A stretch of 64,000 nt of DNA from Xanthobacter tagetidis (GCF_003667445.1 NZ_RCTF01000020.1:1-64000); one strand, 5' to 3'. Shown: positions 16,795 through 25,589, counted from the first letter of the stretch. Notes: generated from the letters alone by a model not told the origin. Translations and numbers: made by a program.

Positions 16795-17786
16795 CTCCCC
16801 TGGCCCTGCATGCGCCGCCAAGCGTGGCCGAGCACACCGAAGATGCCGCCGGGGGCGACGATGACGATCAGGATGAACAGGCCGCCGAAATAGATCAGCC
16901 AGGCGCTGGTGAGGCTGCTGACGTAGTGCTCGGCGAAGGTGAAGACGATGCCGCCCAGAACCGGGCCGACCAGCGTGCCGACGCCGCCAAGGACGACGAA
17001 CATCAGGATCTTGCCGGATTCGAACCAGGAGAGCAGGTCCGGCGAGGCCGCGCCGTTGAACAGCGCCAGCAGCGCCCCGGCCAGGGCGCCGAGCCCGGCC
17101 GACATCACGAAGGCGAGCAGCTTCAGGCCGTTGACGTCGATGCCGATGAAGCGCGCCCGCTCGGCGTTCTCCCGGATCGACAGCCAGGCCCGACCGAGCG
17201 GCGAGCGGCGGATATGGAGGCTGGCCGCGAGCGCCGCGAGCAGCACGCCGTAGAGCAGCCAGTACCAGGTCTGCGCCTGAACCACGGGCTGGCCGAGCAC
17301 GGTCATGACCGGCACGCCCTGGAGCCCATCCTCGCCGCCGGTGATGTCCGAGGCGACGAACACCAGCGCAAACATGATCTGGCTCAGTGCCAGGGTAAGG
17401 ATCGCGAAGGTCTTGCCGATCTGCCGCACCAGCACCGCGCCCGTGACGGCGGCCACCAGGCAGGCGGCGATCACGGTGGTGGGCACCACGATCAGCATCT
17501 CCGGCGTCACCAGCTTGGCGAGGAGGCCGGCGACATAGGCGCCGAAGCCGAACCAGGCGGCATGGCCGAAGGAGAGCAGGCCGGTATTGCCGGTGAGCAG
17601 ATCCAGGCTCAGCGCCAGGATCGCGGCGATCACCGCCTGCGAGGCCAGCATCAGGAGGAAGGGCGCGCCTGTGGTCCAGAAGGGCACGAGGGCGCCCGCC
17701 ACCGCCACCAGCGCGGCGCCGGCGATGAGCAGGCCGCGGCCGGAGGCGCGGCGTTCGAGGGCGGGGTTGGCAGCAAGGTCGCTCAT
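16791..17786 (-). CDS. livM: Branched-chain amino acid-type ABC transporter permease LivM (second set)
   Basis: 331 residues from MSDLAANPALERRASG. It has about nine membrane segments and the LivM signature SLDLLTGNTGLLSFGHAAWFGFGAYVAGLLA. The start at 17786 overlaps the livH stop as ATGA; a longer frame starts inside livH but has no better support. It forms the inner-membrane pore with LivH2. Confidence 0.92.
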   Translation of the reverse strand: MSDLAANPALERRASGRGLLIAGAALVAVAGALVPFWTTGAPFLLMLASQAVIAAILALSLDLLTGNTGLLSFGHAAWFGFGAYVAGLLAKLVTPEMLIVVPTTVIAACLVAAVTGAVLVRQIGKTFAILTLALSQIMFALVFVASDITGGEDGLQGVPVMTVLGQPVVQAQTWYWLLYGVLLAALAASLHIRRSPLGRAWLSIRENAERARFIGIDVNGLKLLAFVMSAGLGALAGALLALFNGAASPDLLSWFESGKILMFVVLGGVGTLVGPVLGGIVFTFAEHYVSSLTSAWLIYFGGLFILIVIVAPGGIFGVLGHAWRRMQGQGR

Positions 17787-18649
17787 TCCGTCCTCCCCTC
17801 TCCGAAGAAGCCGCGCGGCCACTTGATGAGCATGGCCATGACCAGCAGGAACAGCGCCATGAGGGCGAGCTGGCCGCCGAAATAGCCCTCGCCGAACACG
17901 ATGATGAGGCCGACCGCATAGGCCGCGACCACCGCCCCGCGCAGGCTGCCGAGGCCGCCGAGGATCACGGTCATGAAAGCGAGGATCAGGATCTTGTCGC
18001 CGACGGTGGCGAACGCGGTGAAGATCGGCGCCCCGGCCACCCCGGCGGCGGCGGCAAGGGCCGCACTGATGCCGACCACCGAGTGCATCAGGCGGCCGCG
18101 GTCGATGCCGAGGCAGGCGCCCATCTCCGGGTCGTCATTGGCGGCCCGCACCCGGAGCCCCCAGGTGGAGTTGCGCAGGAACAGAAGCAGCGCCGCCGTA
18201 AGCGCCACCGCCAGCAGCGAGACGAAGATGCGGTAGATCGGGAGGGTGAGGCCGCCGACCGAGACGATGCCTTCCAGCTGCGACGGCACCGGCAGGATCT
18301 GCACGTTGCGCCCGCCCAGCTCGTAGAGCACGCCGGTGATGAGAAGCGCGAGGCCGAAGGTCAGGAGAAGGCTGTCCACCATCGGCCGGTGGCGGATGCG
18401 CGCCAGGATCGCCCAGTCGAGCACCACGCCGACGAGCCCGACGCCGAGCGGGGCGAGGATGAGCGTGAGCCAGAACGGCAGCCCCGCTCCGGAAAGCCAG
18501 ACGCCCGCCATGGCACCCAGGCTGAACAGCGCCCCGTGCGCGAAATTCACGATGCGACCGACGCCGTAGATCAGGGTCAAACCGAGGCTGCACATGAGCA
18601 GCACGGACCCCAGGACGACGCCGTTCACTGCAAGCGAAGCCGCCAGCAT
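17783..18649 (-). CDS. livH: Branched-chain amino acid-type ABC transporter permease LivH (second set)
   Basis: 288 residues from MLAASLAVNGVVLGSVLLMCSLGLTLIYGVGRIVNFAHGALFSLGAM, the diagnostic LivH opening. The ATG at 18649 has GGAGGG 5 bp upstream; an in-frame codon further upstream lies in the promoter. It is the first gene of the eleven-gene minus-strand block running down to 6999. Confidence 0.92.
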   Translation of the reverse strand: MLAASLAVNGVVLGSVLLMCSLGLTLIYGVGRIVNFAHGALFSLGAMAGVWLSGAGLPFWLTLILAPLGVGLVGVVLDWAILARIRHRPMVDSLLLTFGLALLITGVLYELGGRNVQILPVPSQLEGIVSVGGLTLPIYRIFVSLLAVALTAALLLFLRNSTWGLRVRAANDDPEMGACLGIDRGRLMHSVVGISAALAAAAGVAGAPIFTAFATVGDKILILAFMTVILGGLGSLRGAVVAAYAVGLIIVFGEGYFGGQLALMALFLLVMAMLIKWPRGFFGEGRTE

Positions 18650-18968
18650 ATGAACCCTCCCTAGTTTTCTCGCCGCTTTGCGCGGTCTGGGAGGCGATCG
18701 TATGGATGACTTTGAGAATGTCAACAATCTAACAAATTTAAACGCGCCACCTCGCAGGACCTTCGCGGCGGCGGAGTGGATCGATGGCGGTGCGATGGGA
18801 GCGGGCGCGGCCTCGCGTCACGCGCTGCGGCTTCGCCGCGCCTGGGTCGGCGGGGCGCTGCCGATCATTGCCGGCGGGCGGACGTGGAAGCGCCTGGGCG
18901 CAGGCGGCGGATCCTTCGGACAGAGGCGCTGCCGGTCCGCGGATCGCGCCGGCAGCAGCCGAGCGGCC
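18650..18968. other. 319-bp intergenic region between ndvA end and livH2 start
   Basis: Apart from the promoter and Shine-Dalgarno near livH2, no coding or RNA feature is apparent. The part next to ndvA (about 18760-18968) is GC-rich, has antisense-like open frames, and shows no T-run terminator. Confidence 0.6.
18697..18724 (-). promoter_or_regulatory. Candidate promoter of the second liv/catabolic block
   Basis: On the minus strand TTGACA (18719-18724) is a perfect -35 box, followed after 16 bp by TACGAT (18697-18702). The AT-rich sequence just upstream, GTTAGATTGTTGACA with repeated AACAA on the plus strand, is a plausible operator for the GntR regulator of the block. Confidence 0.55.
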
Positions 18969-20786
18969 CTAGATGCCGGCGCCGCCGTCGCGCGCGGCCT
19001 TCGCCGCGCTGTCGGCTTCCGCCTTCGCCTGGGCCATGAACTGGGCGCGGGCCAGCGCCGCGAAGCGGCCGTCCAGGGCCACCAGCTCGTCGAATGTGCC
19101 GGCCTCCACCACCTGCCCGCGCTCGAACACCAGGATGCGGTCGGCATTGCGCACGGTGGCGAGCCGGTGGGCGATGACGAAGGTGGTGCGGCCCTTCATC
19201 ACCGCGTCGAGCGCGGCCTGCACCTTCTGCTCGGTGGCGGCGTCGAGCGCGCTGGTCGCCTCGTCGAGGATCAGGATCGGCGGGTTCTTGAGCAGCGCGC
19301 GGGCTATGGACAGGCGCTGGCGCTCGCCGCCGGAGAGCGCGCGCCCGCGCTCGCCCACCACCGCCTTCAGCCCCATGGGGTTGCGCTCCACCAGCTCCAG
19401 CGCCTGGGCGCGGGCGAGCGCCTCGCGCAGCTCGGCCTCGGTGGCGTCCGGCCTGCCGACCCTGAGGTTCTCCTCGATGGTCCGGTTGAACAGCAGCGGC
19501 TCCTGGAACACCACGCCGATGGCGCGTCGGAGCGAGGCGAGCGTCACGTCGCGGATGTCGGTGCCGTCGACGCGCACGGCGCCGGACTGCGGGTCGAACA
19601 CCCGGTGCAGCAGCGCCAGCGCCGTGGACTTGCCCGCCCCCGTGGTGCCGACGAGCGCGAAGGTCTGGCCCGGCGCCGCGTGGAACGACACGTCCTCCAG
19701 CGCCGGCCGCTTGCCGTCATAGGAGAAGGAGACGTCGTCGAACGCGACATCGCCCGCGATCGGCGCGTCCTTGCCGAGTTCCTTCGCGCCGGGCCGCTCG
19801 CGCACCGCCCCGACCGTGTCGAGCACGTCGAAGAACTGGGCGAGGCGCGGCCCGGACATCATCAACTGGTTGAAAAAGCTCACCGTGTGGTCGAGCCGGG
19901 CGATCAGCATGTTGGCGAACGCCACGTAGGTGACGATGTCGCCGATGCCGGCGAGCCCCTTGGTGTAGAGCCAGGTGCCGATCAAAAGGATCGCCAGGAT
20001 GGTGAGCGTGGTCGCCGCCTTGGTGGCCATGGAGACCATGGCCCACCAGGACAGCACCGGGATCTGGATCGCCAGCACCCGGTTCACGGTGTCCTTCATG
20101 CCGGACACCTCGGCCTCGATTCGGGTGTAGCTCTGGATCACCGCGACGTTGCCCAGCGCGTCGGAAGTGCGCTCGGCGAGGTCGGAATTGTAGGCCTCCA
20201 CGTCGCGCTGCATGGCCTCGGTGCGGCGGATCACGAACGCGGTGACGATGCCGAACACCACCATCAGCACGATCAGCACCAGCCCGAGCCGCCAGTTGAT
20301 GTAGATGCCCACCGGCACCAGCACGATCAGCGAGGCGATGGCGGCGCAGTCGTCGCGGAAGAAGGAAAGCCACAGGCCCCACAGCGCGTCGACGCCCTCC
20401 AGCATCACCTTGAGCAGGCGTCCGGAATGGGTCTCGCCGTGATAGCTCATGGGCAATTGGAGCACGTGCTCGAAATATTGCGCCAGCACGCCCAGCCGGC
20501 GCCGGTGCGACAGCCGGTCGGCATGGAGCGAGATCAGCACGCCGGCGCCGATGTTGAACAGGCCGAAGCCGACCCAGGCCGCGAGCAGCGGCACGAGGTC
20601 GTGGAAGGTCGGCACGCGCCCCGCCGCCTGCGCGCCGGACAGCGCCTCGACGATCCGCCCGAACAGGATCGGCTCGGCGAACTGCGCCATGGCGAGCAGC
20701 AGGTTCGAGATCAGCAGCACCGCCCCCACTTTGGCCTGCGGCCCGAGGAGGGAGATGGTACGGGCGTAGATGCGCAGAAGATTCAT
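18969..20786 (-). CDS. ndvA: ABC exporter (TM-NBD half transporter) of the NdvA/ChvA cyclic beta-glucan exporter family
   Basis: 605 residues from MNLLRIYARTISLLGPQAKVG. Six membrane segments in about residues 1-300 (AMAQFAEPILFGRIVEALSG; GLFNIGAGVLISLHADRLSHRRR) precede an ATP-binding domain with Walker A GTTGAGKST, signature LSGGERQRLSIARALLKNPP, Walker B ILILDEATSALD and a switch histidine in VIAHRLAT. The membrane half closely recalls Agrobacterium ChvA and Rhizobium NdvA, which export cyclic beta-1,2-glucan. No glucan synthase gene (ndvB) lies nearby, so the substrate is less certain than the family. It has a charged alanine-rich C-terminal tail. Confidence 0.82.
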   Translation of the reverse strand: MNLLRIYARTISLLGPQAKVGAVLLISNLLLAMAQFAEPILFGRIVEALSGAQAAGRVPTFHDLVPLLAAWVGFGLFNIGAGVLISLHADRLSHRRRLGVLAQYFEHVLQLPMSYHGETHSGRLLKVMLEGVDALWGLWLSFFRDDCAAIASLIVLVPVGIYINWRLGLVLIVLMVVFGIVTAFVIRRTEAMQRDVEAYNSDLAERTSDALGNVAVIQSYTRIEAEVSGMKDTVNRVLAIQIPVLSWWAMVSMATKAATTLTILAILLIGTWLYTKGLAGIGDIVTYVAFANMLIARLDHTVSFFNQLMMSGPRLAQFFDVLDTVGAVRERPGAKELGKDAPIAGDVAFDDVSFSYDGKRPALEDVSFHAAPGQTFALVGTTGAGKSTALALLHRVFDPQSGAVRVDGTDIRDVTLASLRRAIGVVFQEPLLFNRTIEENLRVGRPDATEAELREALARAQALELVERNPMGLKAVVGERGRALSGGERQRLSIARALLKNPPILILDEATSALDAATEQKVQAALDAVMKGRTTFVIAHRLATVRNADRILVFERGQVVEAGTFDELVALDGRFAALARAQFMAQAKAEADSAAKAARDGGAGI

Positions 20787-21103
20787 TGGGTCGCGCCGGC
20801 AGAACGGATGCATGACATGAGCGCTGCGGTGGGCGGCGCACAAGCGTCAACGTTGCTGCGGCGCTGTTTTTCCGCTCCGCGTGTTTCGCGCGCGACAGGC
20901 CCCGCACCAGAGGGCCGCTCTTTCCCGCGCCCCGGGCGCCTGCTAGAAGCCCGCCATGGCTTTCGGGATGAACAGGCGGCGCATAGCCGTAACGCGGCGA
21001 ATTATCGGCCCGGCCCCCCGCCGGCGCGCCTGAGCGCGCGCGGGGCCGCCGGGCAGACCCGCCTCATCCTCATGCCCCCCTTTTCGCCGAGCGGCCCGAC
21101 CCC
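20787..21103. other. 317-bp divergent region between ndvA and ileS
   Basis: It contains the ileS promoter candidate at 20920-20948 and a GC-rich leader with the hairpin-forming run CGGCGCGCCTGAGCGCGCGC near 21023. A 25-codon frame at 20955 has no Shine-Dalgarno and no recognisable product. No RNA gene is seen. Confidence 0.5.
20920..20948 (+). promoter_or_regulatory. Candidate ileS promoter CTTTCC-N17-CTAGAA
   Basis: CTTTCC (20920-20925) and CTAGAA (20943-20948) are spaced by exactly 17 bp. The same two hexamers with the same spacing occur before argB at 48317-48345, and a close variant precedes ppc, which supports a real local promoter type. Confidence 0.5.
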
Positions 21104-24100
21104 ATGACCGACAAGACTGCGACCGAGACGACCGCCACCGACTATTCCAAGACCCTGCTGCTGCCGCAGACCGACTTCCCCATGCGCGGCGGCCTGCCGC
21201 AGAAGGAGCCGGAGCTGCTTCAGCGCTGGAAGCGGCTCGACCTCTACAACCGCCTGCGCGAGGAAGGCCGCGGCCGCGACCGCTTCGTGCTGCATGACGG
21301 CCCGCCTTACGCCAACGGCAACATCCATATCGGCCACGCGCTCAACAAGATCCTGAAGGACGTGGTGACGCGGTCCCAGCAGATGCTGGGCTTCGACTCG
21401 AACTACGTGCCCGGCTGGGACTGCCACGGCCTTCCCATCGAGTGGAAGATCGAGGAGGAGAACTACCGCAAGAAGGGCAAGGCCAAGCCCGACTTCACGG
21501 ACGCCGCCGCCATGGTGGCGTTCCGCCAGGAATGCCGCGCCTATGCCGAGCACTGGCTTTCCGTGCAGCGCGAGGAGTTCAAGCGCCTGGGCGTGGAAGG
21601 CGACTGGGACCACCCCTATTCCACCATGGCCTACATGGCGGAAGCCCAGATCGCCCGCGAGATCATGAAGTTCGCGCAGAACGACCTGCTCTATCGCGGC
21701 TCCAAGCCGGTGATGTGGTCGGTGGTGGAGAAGACCGCTTTGGCCGAGGCCGAGGTGGAGTATCAGGATTTCACCAGCGACACGGTGTGGGTGAAGTTTC
21801 CGGTGGCCTTCTATCTGAAGGAAGAGATCCGACAGATTGACCCAAGCCTTTGGGACGCATTGCGTGGCGCATCGATTGTCATCTGGACCACCACGCCGTG
21901 GACCATGCCTGGAAATAGGGCTATCTCGTTTTCTCCGAAGATTGCCTATGGCCTGTTTGAAGTTACTGAGGCGCCAGAGGATAATTGGGCGAAGCCCGGA
22001 GATAAATTCGTCCTCGCGGACAAGCTTGCAGATGAAGTCTTCAAGCAAGCTCGGGTGACTGCGTTCGCGCGTAGGTTCGATGTTCCGGATTTTGTTCTGA
22101 AGTATATGGAGACTCGCCACCCCCTCGCCGCCCTTGACCTCGGCGGCTACGACTTCAAGGTCCCCCTCATCGAGAGCGACCACGTCACCGATGATGCCGG
22201 CACCGGCTTCGTCCACACCGCGCCGGGCCACGGCCGGGAGGACTTCGAGGCCTGGGTGAACCATCGCCAGTGGCTGATCGAGCGCGGCATCAGCCCGGCG
22301 ATCCCCTACACGGTGGACGAGGACTCGTTCTATACCGCCCAGGCCCCCGGCTTCGAGGGCCGGCGCGTCATCACCGAGAAGGGCGAGAAGGGCGATGCCA
22401 ACGGCGCCGTCATCGAGGCGCTCGTCAAGGCCGGCAACCTCTTGGCCCGCGGGCGGGTGAAGCACCAGTATCCCCATTCCTGGCGCTCCAAGAAGCCGGT
22501 GATCTTCCGCAATACGCCGCAATGGTTCATCGCCATGGACCAGGATTTCGCGCTGCCGGCGCCCACCGGCGCTGCGGCGCCCGGCAGCAACGCCCCCCAC
22601 ACCCTGCGCGGGCTGGCGCTCGCCGGCATCAAGGCGGTGGAGTGGGTGCCGGCGGCGGGCGAGAACCGCATCACCGGCATGATCGAGAGCCGGCCCGACT
22701 GGGTGGTCTCGCGCCAGCGCGCCTGGGGCGTGCCCATCGCCGTGTTCATCAAGGACAACGGCGACGGCTCCGTCGAAATCCTGAAGGATCCCGAGGTCAA
22801 TGCCCGCATCGCCGCCGCCTTCGAGGCGGAAGGAGCGGACGCCTGGTTCCGCGAGGGTTCCCGTGCGCGCTTCCTCGGCGCGCGCGCCGGCGAAGGCTGG
22901 CAGAAGGTCGACGACGTGCTCGACGTGTGGTTCGACTCAGGGTCCACCCACGCCTTCACCCTGGAGGTGCGCGCCGACCTCAAGGCCGCGCGCCCGCCGC
23001 AGGGCCGCGACCGGGTGATGTATCTCGAAGGCTCGGACCAGCACCGCGGCTGGTTCCATTCCTCGCTGCTGGAAAGCTGCGGCACGCGCGGGCGCCCGCC
23101 TTACGACGTGGTGCTGACCCATGGCTTCGTGCTCGACGAGGACGGGCGCAAGATGTCGAAGTCGCTCGGCAACGTGGTCGCGCCGCAGGAGGTCATCAAG
23201 CAGTCCGGCGCCGACATCCTGCGGCTGTGGGTGTGCGCCTCCGACTATTCGGACGACCTCAGGATCGGCCCGGAAATCCTCAAGACCACCGCCGACACCT
23301 ATCGCAAGCTGCGCAACACCATCCGCTGGCTGCTCGGCTCGCTGCACCATTACCGCCCCGCGGAGCGGGTGGCGTTCGCCGACATGCCCTCGCTGGAGCG
23401 CTTCATCCTGCACCGGCTGGCGGAGCTCGACGGCGAGGTGCGCGCGGCCTATGCGGCCTTCGACTACAAGAAGGTGCATGCGCTGCTCACCCAGTTCATG
23501 AACATTGAGCTCAGCGCTTTCTATTTCGACGTGCGCAAGGATGCGCTCTATTGCGATCCGCTCTCGTCGGTGACGCGCCGCGCCTGCCTCACCGTGCTGG
23601 ACGAGGTGTTCAACCGCGTGGTCGCCTGGCTCGCGCCGATCCTGTGCTTCACCTGCGAGGAGGCCTATCTCGCCCGCACCGGCGATGAGGAGGGCTCGAT
23701 CCATCTCAAGTCCTTCCCCGCCACCCCGGCGGACTGGCGCGACGAGGCGCTGGCCGATCAGTGGCGCCGCGCCCGCCTGGTGCGGCGGGTTGTGCTGGGG
23801 GCGCTGGAGGTGGAGCGCGCGGGAAAGCGCATCGGCTCCTCGCTGGAGGCGGCGCCGCGCGTGCACGTGGCCGACCCCGCCCTCGCCGCGGCGCTGGACG
23901 GGCTCGACCTCGCGGAGATCTGCATCACCTCCGACGCCACTTTGCTGAAGGACGAGGGACCGCAGGACGCGTTCCGCCTCGCCGAGGTGCCCGGCGTGGC
24001 GGTCGAGCCGGCGCTCGCGCAGGGCAGGAAGTGCGCCCGCTCCTGGAAGATCTCGCCGCTTGTCGGCACGGACTCCGAATTCCCCGACGTGACGCCGCGC

Positions 24101-24151
24101 GACGCGGCGGCGCTCAGGGAGTTCGCGGCGGCCCGCGAGGCGGCGCAGTAG
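21104..24151 (+). CDS. ileS: Isoleucyl-tRNA synthetase
   Basis: 1015 residues. The class I HIGH motif is at about residues 75-78 (PPYANGNIHIGHALNKILKD) and KMSKS at about 683-687 (GRKMSKSLGNV). The CP1 editing domain between them shows WTTTPWTMPGNRA and HTAPGHGREDF. It charges tRNA-Ile and hydrolyses mischarged Val-tRNA. The C-terminal zinc finger is degenerate: it reads KCARSWKISPLVGTDSEFPD, with serine where the second cysteine of CxxC usually lies, and no later CxxC pair. Codons 243-335 have anomalous composition (see separate entry). The stop codon directly abuts the lspA start. Confidence 0.97.
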   Translation: MTDKTATETTATDYSKTLLLPQTDFPMRGGLPQKEPELLQRWKRLDLYNRLREEGRGRDRFVLHDGPPYANGNIHIGHALNKILKDVVTRSQQMLGFDSNYVPGWDCHGLPIEWKIEEENYRKKGKAKPDFTDAAAMVAFRQECRAYAEHWLSVQREEFKRLGVEGDWDHPYSTMAYMAEAQIAREIMKFAQNDLLYRGSKPVMWSVVEKTALAEAEVEYQDFTSDTVWVKFPVAFYLKEEIRQIDPSLWDALRGASIVIWTTTPWTMPGNRAISFSPKIAYGLFEVTEAPEDNWAKPGDKFVLADKLADEVFKQARVTAFARRFDVPDFVLKYMETRHPLAALDLGGYDFKVPLIESDHVTDDAGTGFVHTAPGHGREDFEAWVNHRQWLIERGISPAIPYTVDEDSFYTAQAPGFEGRRVITEKGEKGDANGAVIEALVKAGNLLARGRVKHQYPHSWRSKKPVIFRNTPQWFIAMDQDFALPAPTGAAAPGSNAPHTLRGLALAGIKAVEWVPAAGENRITGMIESRPDWVVSRQRAWGVPIAVFIKDNGDGSVEILKDPEVNARIAAAFEAEGADAWFREGSRARFLGARAGEGWQKVDDVLDVWFDSGSTHAFTLEVRADLKAARPPQGRDRVMYLEGSDQHRGWFHSSLLESCGTRGRPPYDVVLTHGFVLDEDGRKMSKSLGNVVAPQEVIKQSGADILRLWVCASDYSDDLRIGPEILKTTADTYRKLRNTIRWLLGSLHHYRPAERVAFADMPSLERFILHRLAELDGEVRAAYAAFDYKKVHALLTQFMNIELSAFYFDVRKDALYCDPLSSVTRRACLTVLDEVFNRVVAWLAPILCFTCEEAYLARTGDEEGSIHLKSFPATPADWRDEALADQWRRARLVRRVVLGALEVERAGKRIGSSLEAAPRVHVADPALAAALDGLDLAEICITSDATLLKDEGPQDAFRLAEVPGVAVEPALAQGRKCARSWKISPLVGTDSEFPDVTPRDAAALREFAAAREAAQ
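21826..22113. other. Low-GC, codon-atypical segment inside ileS (possible recombination patch)
   Basis: By hand count, 21841-22110 is about 53 percent GC and 21901-22110 about 50 percent, whereas the lines at 21601-21660 and 22141-22200 are about 65 percent. Codons rare elsewhere in the window cluster here (AGG, AAA, ACT, TCT, CCT, GGA, TTT, GTT, AAT). Edges are abrupt, near ATCCGACAGATT on the left and GAGACTCGCCACCCC on the right. The reading frame and editing motifs are kept, so the protein should work. Homologous recombination with a lower-GC ileS is the simplest reading. Confidence 0.75.
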
Positions 24152-24682
24152 ATGGCCGTGCCTCCCGCCGCCCCCCAGGCCCGAGGGGCCGGCCGCCACC
24201 TGCGTCTCGGCCTGCTGGTCGCCGTCCTGGTTCTGGTCGCCGATCAGGCGAGCAAGACCGCCGTGCTCCATTGGTCGCTGGACTGGAGCGTGCAGCTTTA
24301 CCGCATCACGCCGTTCCTGGATTTCGTGGCGCTCTGGAACTACGGCATCAGCTACGGCCTGTTTCCGCAGGGGGAGGAGGGCCGCTGGGTGCTCGTGGCG
24401 GTGAAGGTCGCGGCGGCGCTGCTGTTCGCGGTGTGGCTGTCGCGCACCCACCGGCGGCTCGATGCGATCGCCCTCGGCCTTCTGATCGGCGGGGCCATCG
24501 GCAATGCGGTGGACCGGGTGGTCTACGGGGCGGTGTTCGACTTCGTGTCGCTGCACGCCTTCGGCTACCGCTGGTATGTGTTTAACCTTGCCGACGTGGC
24601 CGTCGTTGTGGGCGTCGGCCTGCTCCTGTACGATACCGTCTTTAGTCGCGCCTCAAATTCGCCGCCCTCGGCCGCACCATAG
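24152..24682 (+). CDS. lspA: Prolipoprotein signal peptidase (signal peptidase II)
   Basis: 176 residues with four membrane segments. Family blocks are VADQASKTAVL, NYGISYGLF (usually N-x-G-x-A/S-F), GGAIGNAVDRVVYGAVFDFV and FNLADVAVVVG; the two aspartates of DRV and NLAD are the catalytic pair of this aspartyl protease. It cleaves lipoprotein signal peptides at the inner membrane. It starts on the base after the ileS stop, so it is co-transcribed with ileS, a common bacterial pairing. Confidence 0.95.
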   Translation: MAVPPAAPQARGAGRHLRLGLLVAVLVLVADQASKTAVLHWSLDWSVQLYRITPFLDFVALWNYGISYGLFPQGEEGRWVLVAVKVAAALLFAVWLSRTHRRLDAIALGLLIGGAIGNAVDRVVYGAVFDFVSLHAFGYRWYVFNLADVAVVVGVGLLLYDTVFSRASNSPPSAAP

Positions 24683-24693
24683 CGGGCGCGAAA

Positions 24694-24716
24694 GGTCCGA
24701 TGAGCGCGCTCGGACC
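24694..24716 (+). terminator. Intergenic hairpin after lspA
   Basis: GGTCCGA (24694-24700) and TCGGACC (24710-24716) form a perfect 7-bp stem with a 9-nt loop in the lspA to BamF-like gap. There is no T-run, so attenuation or RNA processing is as likely as termination. Confidence 0.35.
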
Positions 24717-24769
24717 CGGCGGGAACGGCCGGACGCAGACCGGGAGCGCGAGCCGTAGAGGAACGAACC

Positions 24770-25483
24770 ATGCGCGTGAGCACGCCATCAATTCTGGATG
24801 CCGCCCTGAAGGCGGCGCGCCACGGCCTTCTGCCGTCTGCCGGCGCTTCGGCGTTCGCGGCGTTCGTGTTCGCCGCCGGCATGGGACTGGCGCCCGCTCC
24901 CGCCGCGGCGCAAGGCTTCGAATCCGACTTCCTCAAGAACACCATGCAGATGCTCGGGCTGACCGAGGAAGAGGAAAAGCCCGATATCGACTATCGCGAG
25001 CGCGCGCCGCTGGTGGTTCCGCCGACCACGCCCGACAGCCTGCCGCCGCCCACGAGCAGCACCGCGGCCGCCAACCCCAATTGGCCCAAGGATCCGGACC
25101 TCGCGCGTCAGAAGGCGCGGTCGGCCGCCTCCAAGGCGCCGATCGTGCGTGACGATCCCGGCCAGCCTCTGCTGCCGTCCGAGCTCAACAAGGGCCGCCG
25201 CAAGACGGCGCCCACCTACGCGAACAACGAGCCCGTCTCGACCGGGACGAAGCGCGACGAGATCATGCCCAGCGAGCTTGGCTTCAAGAGCTGGGCCGGC
25301 ATCGGCAGCCACGATCCGTGGAAGGACAAGCCGATCACCTTCAACGGCGAACCAGAGCGCGAGAGCCTGGTGCAGCCGCCGGCCGGCTACCAGACGCCGG
25401 CCCCCAACGCGCCCTATGGCGTGGTGGAGAAGAAGCAGGAAGCCTTCAAGATTCCCAACTTCTTCGACCTCCAGAACAATTGA
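24770..25483 (+). CDS. Periplasmic protein of the DUF3035/BamF-like group
   Basis: 237 residues. A long N-terminal signal region ends APAAAQ-GFES, consistent with signal peptidase I cleavage. The short conserved block IDYRERAPLVVPPTTPDSLPPP is followed by a low-complexity, Pro- and Lys-rich chain. The RAPLVVPP block and the place between lspA and paired M16 peptidases match the alphaproteobacterial DUF3035 family, described as the BAM-complex lipoprotein BamF. No lipobox cysteine exists here, so if related it is not a lipoprotein. GAGGAA precedes the ATG. Role in outer-membrane assembly is inference. Confidence 0.65.
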   Translation: MRVSTPSILDAALKAARHGLLPSAGASAFAAFVFAAGMGLAPAPAAAQGFESDFLKNTMQMLGLTEEEEKPDIDYRERAPLVVPPTTPDSLPPPTSSTAAANPNWPKDPDLARQKARSAASKAPIVRDDPGQPLLPSELNKGRRKTAPTYANNEPVSTGTKRDEIMPSELGFKSWAGIGSHDPWKDKPITFNGEPERESLVQPPAGYQTPAPNAPYGVVEKKQEAFKIPNFFDLQNN

Positions 25484-25589
25484 CCGGCGGGTGGGAGCGC
25501 GAGGCGCTATACCGCTCCCGGTCCCGCGCGCGAGCCCGGTCCCGCACCCCCGTGGCCGGCCGCGTCGGCATGCCTGAGAGATTCACAAC

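Noticed and set aside
20955..21032. A 25-codon frame (MAFGMNRRRIAV...) in the ileS leader
   Set aside because: No Shine-Dalgarno, no isoleucine-codon cluster that would suggest a leader peptide, and composition is random.
18678..21107. An 809-codon plus-strand frame opposite ndvA
   Set aside because: Antisense to a complete ABC exporter, low complexity and no start signal.
22937..24556. Long minus-strand frame opposite ileS/lspA
   Set aside because: Shadow of ileS with no family features.
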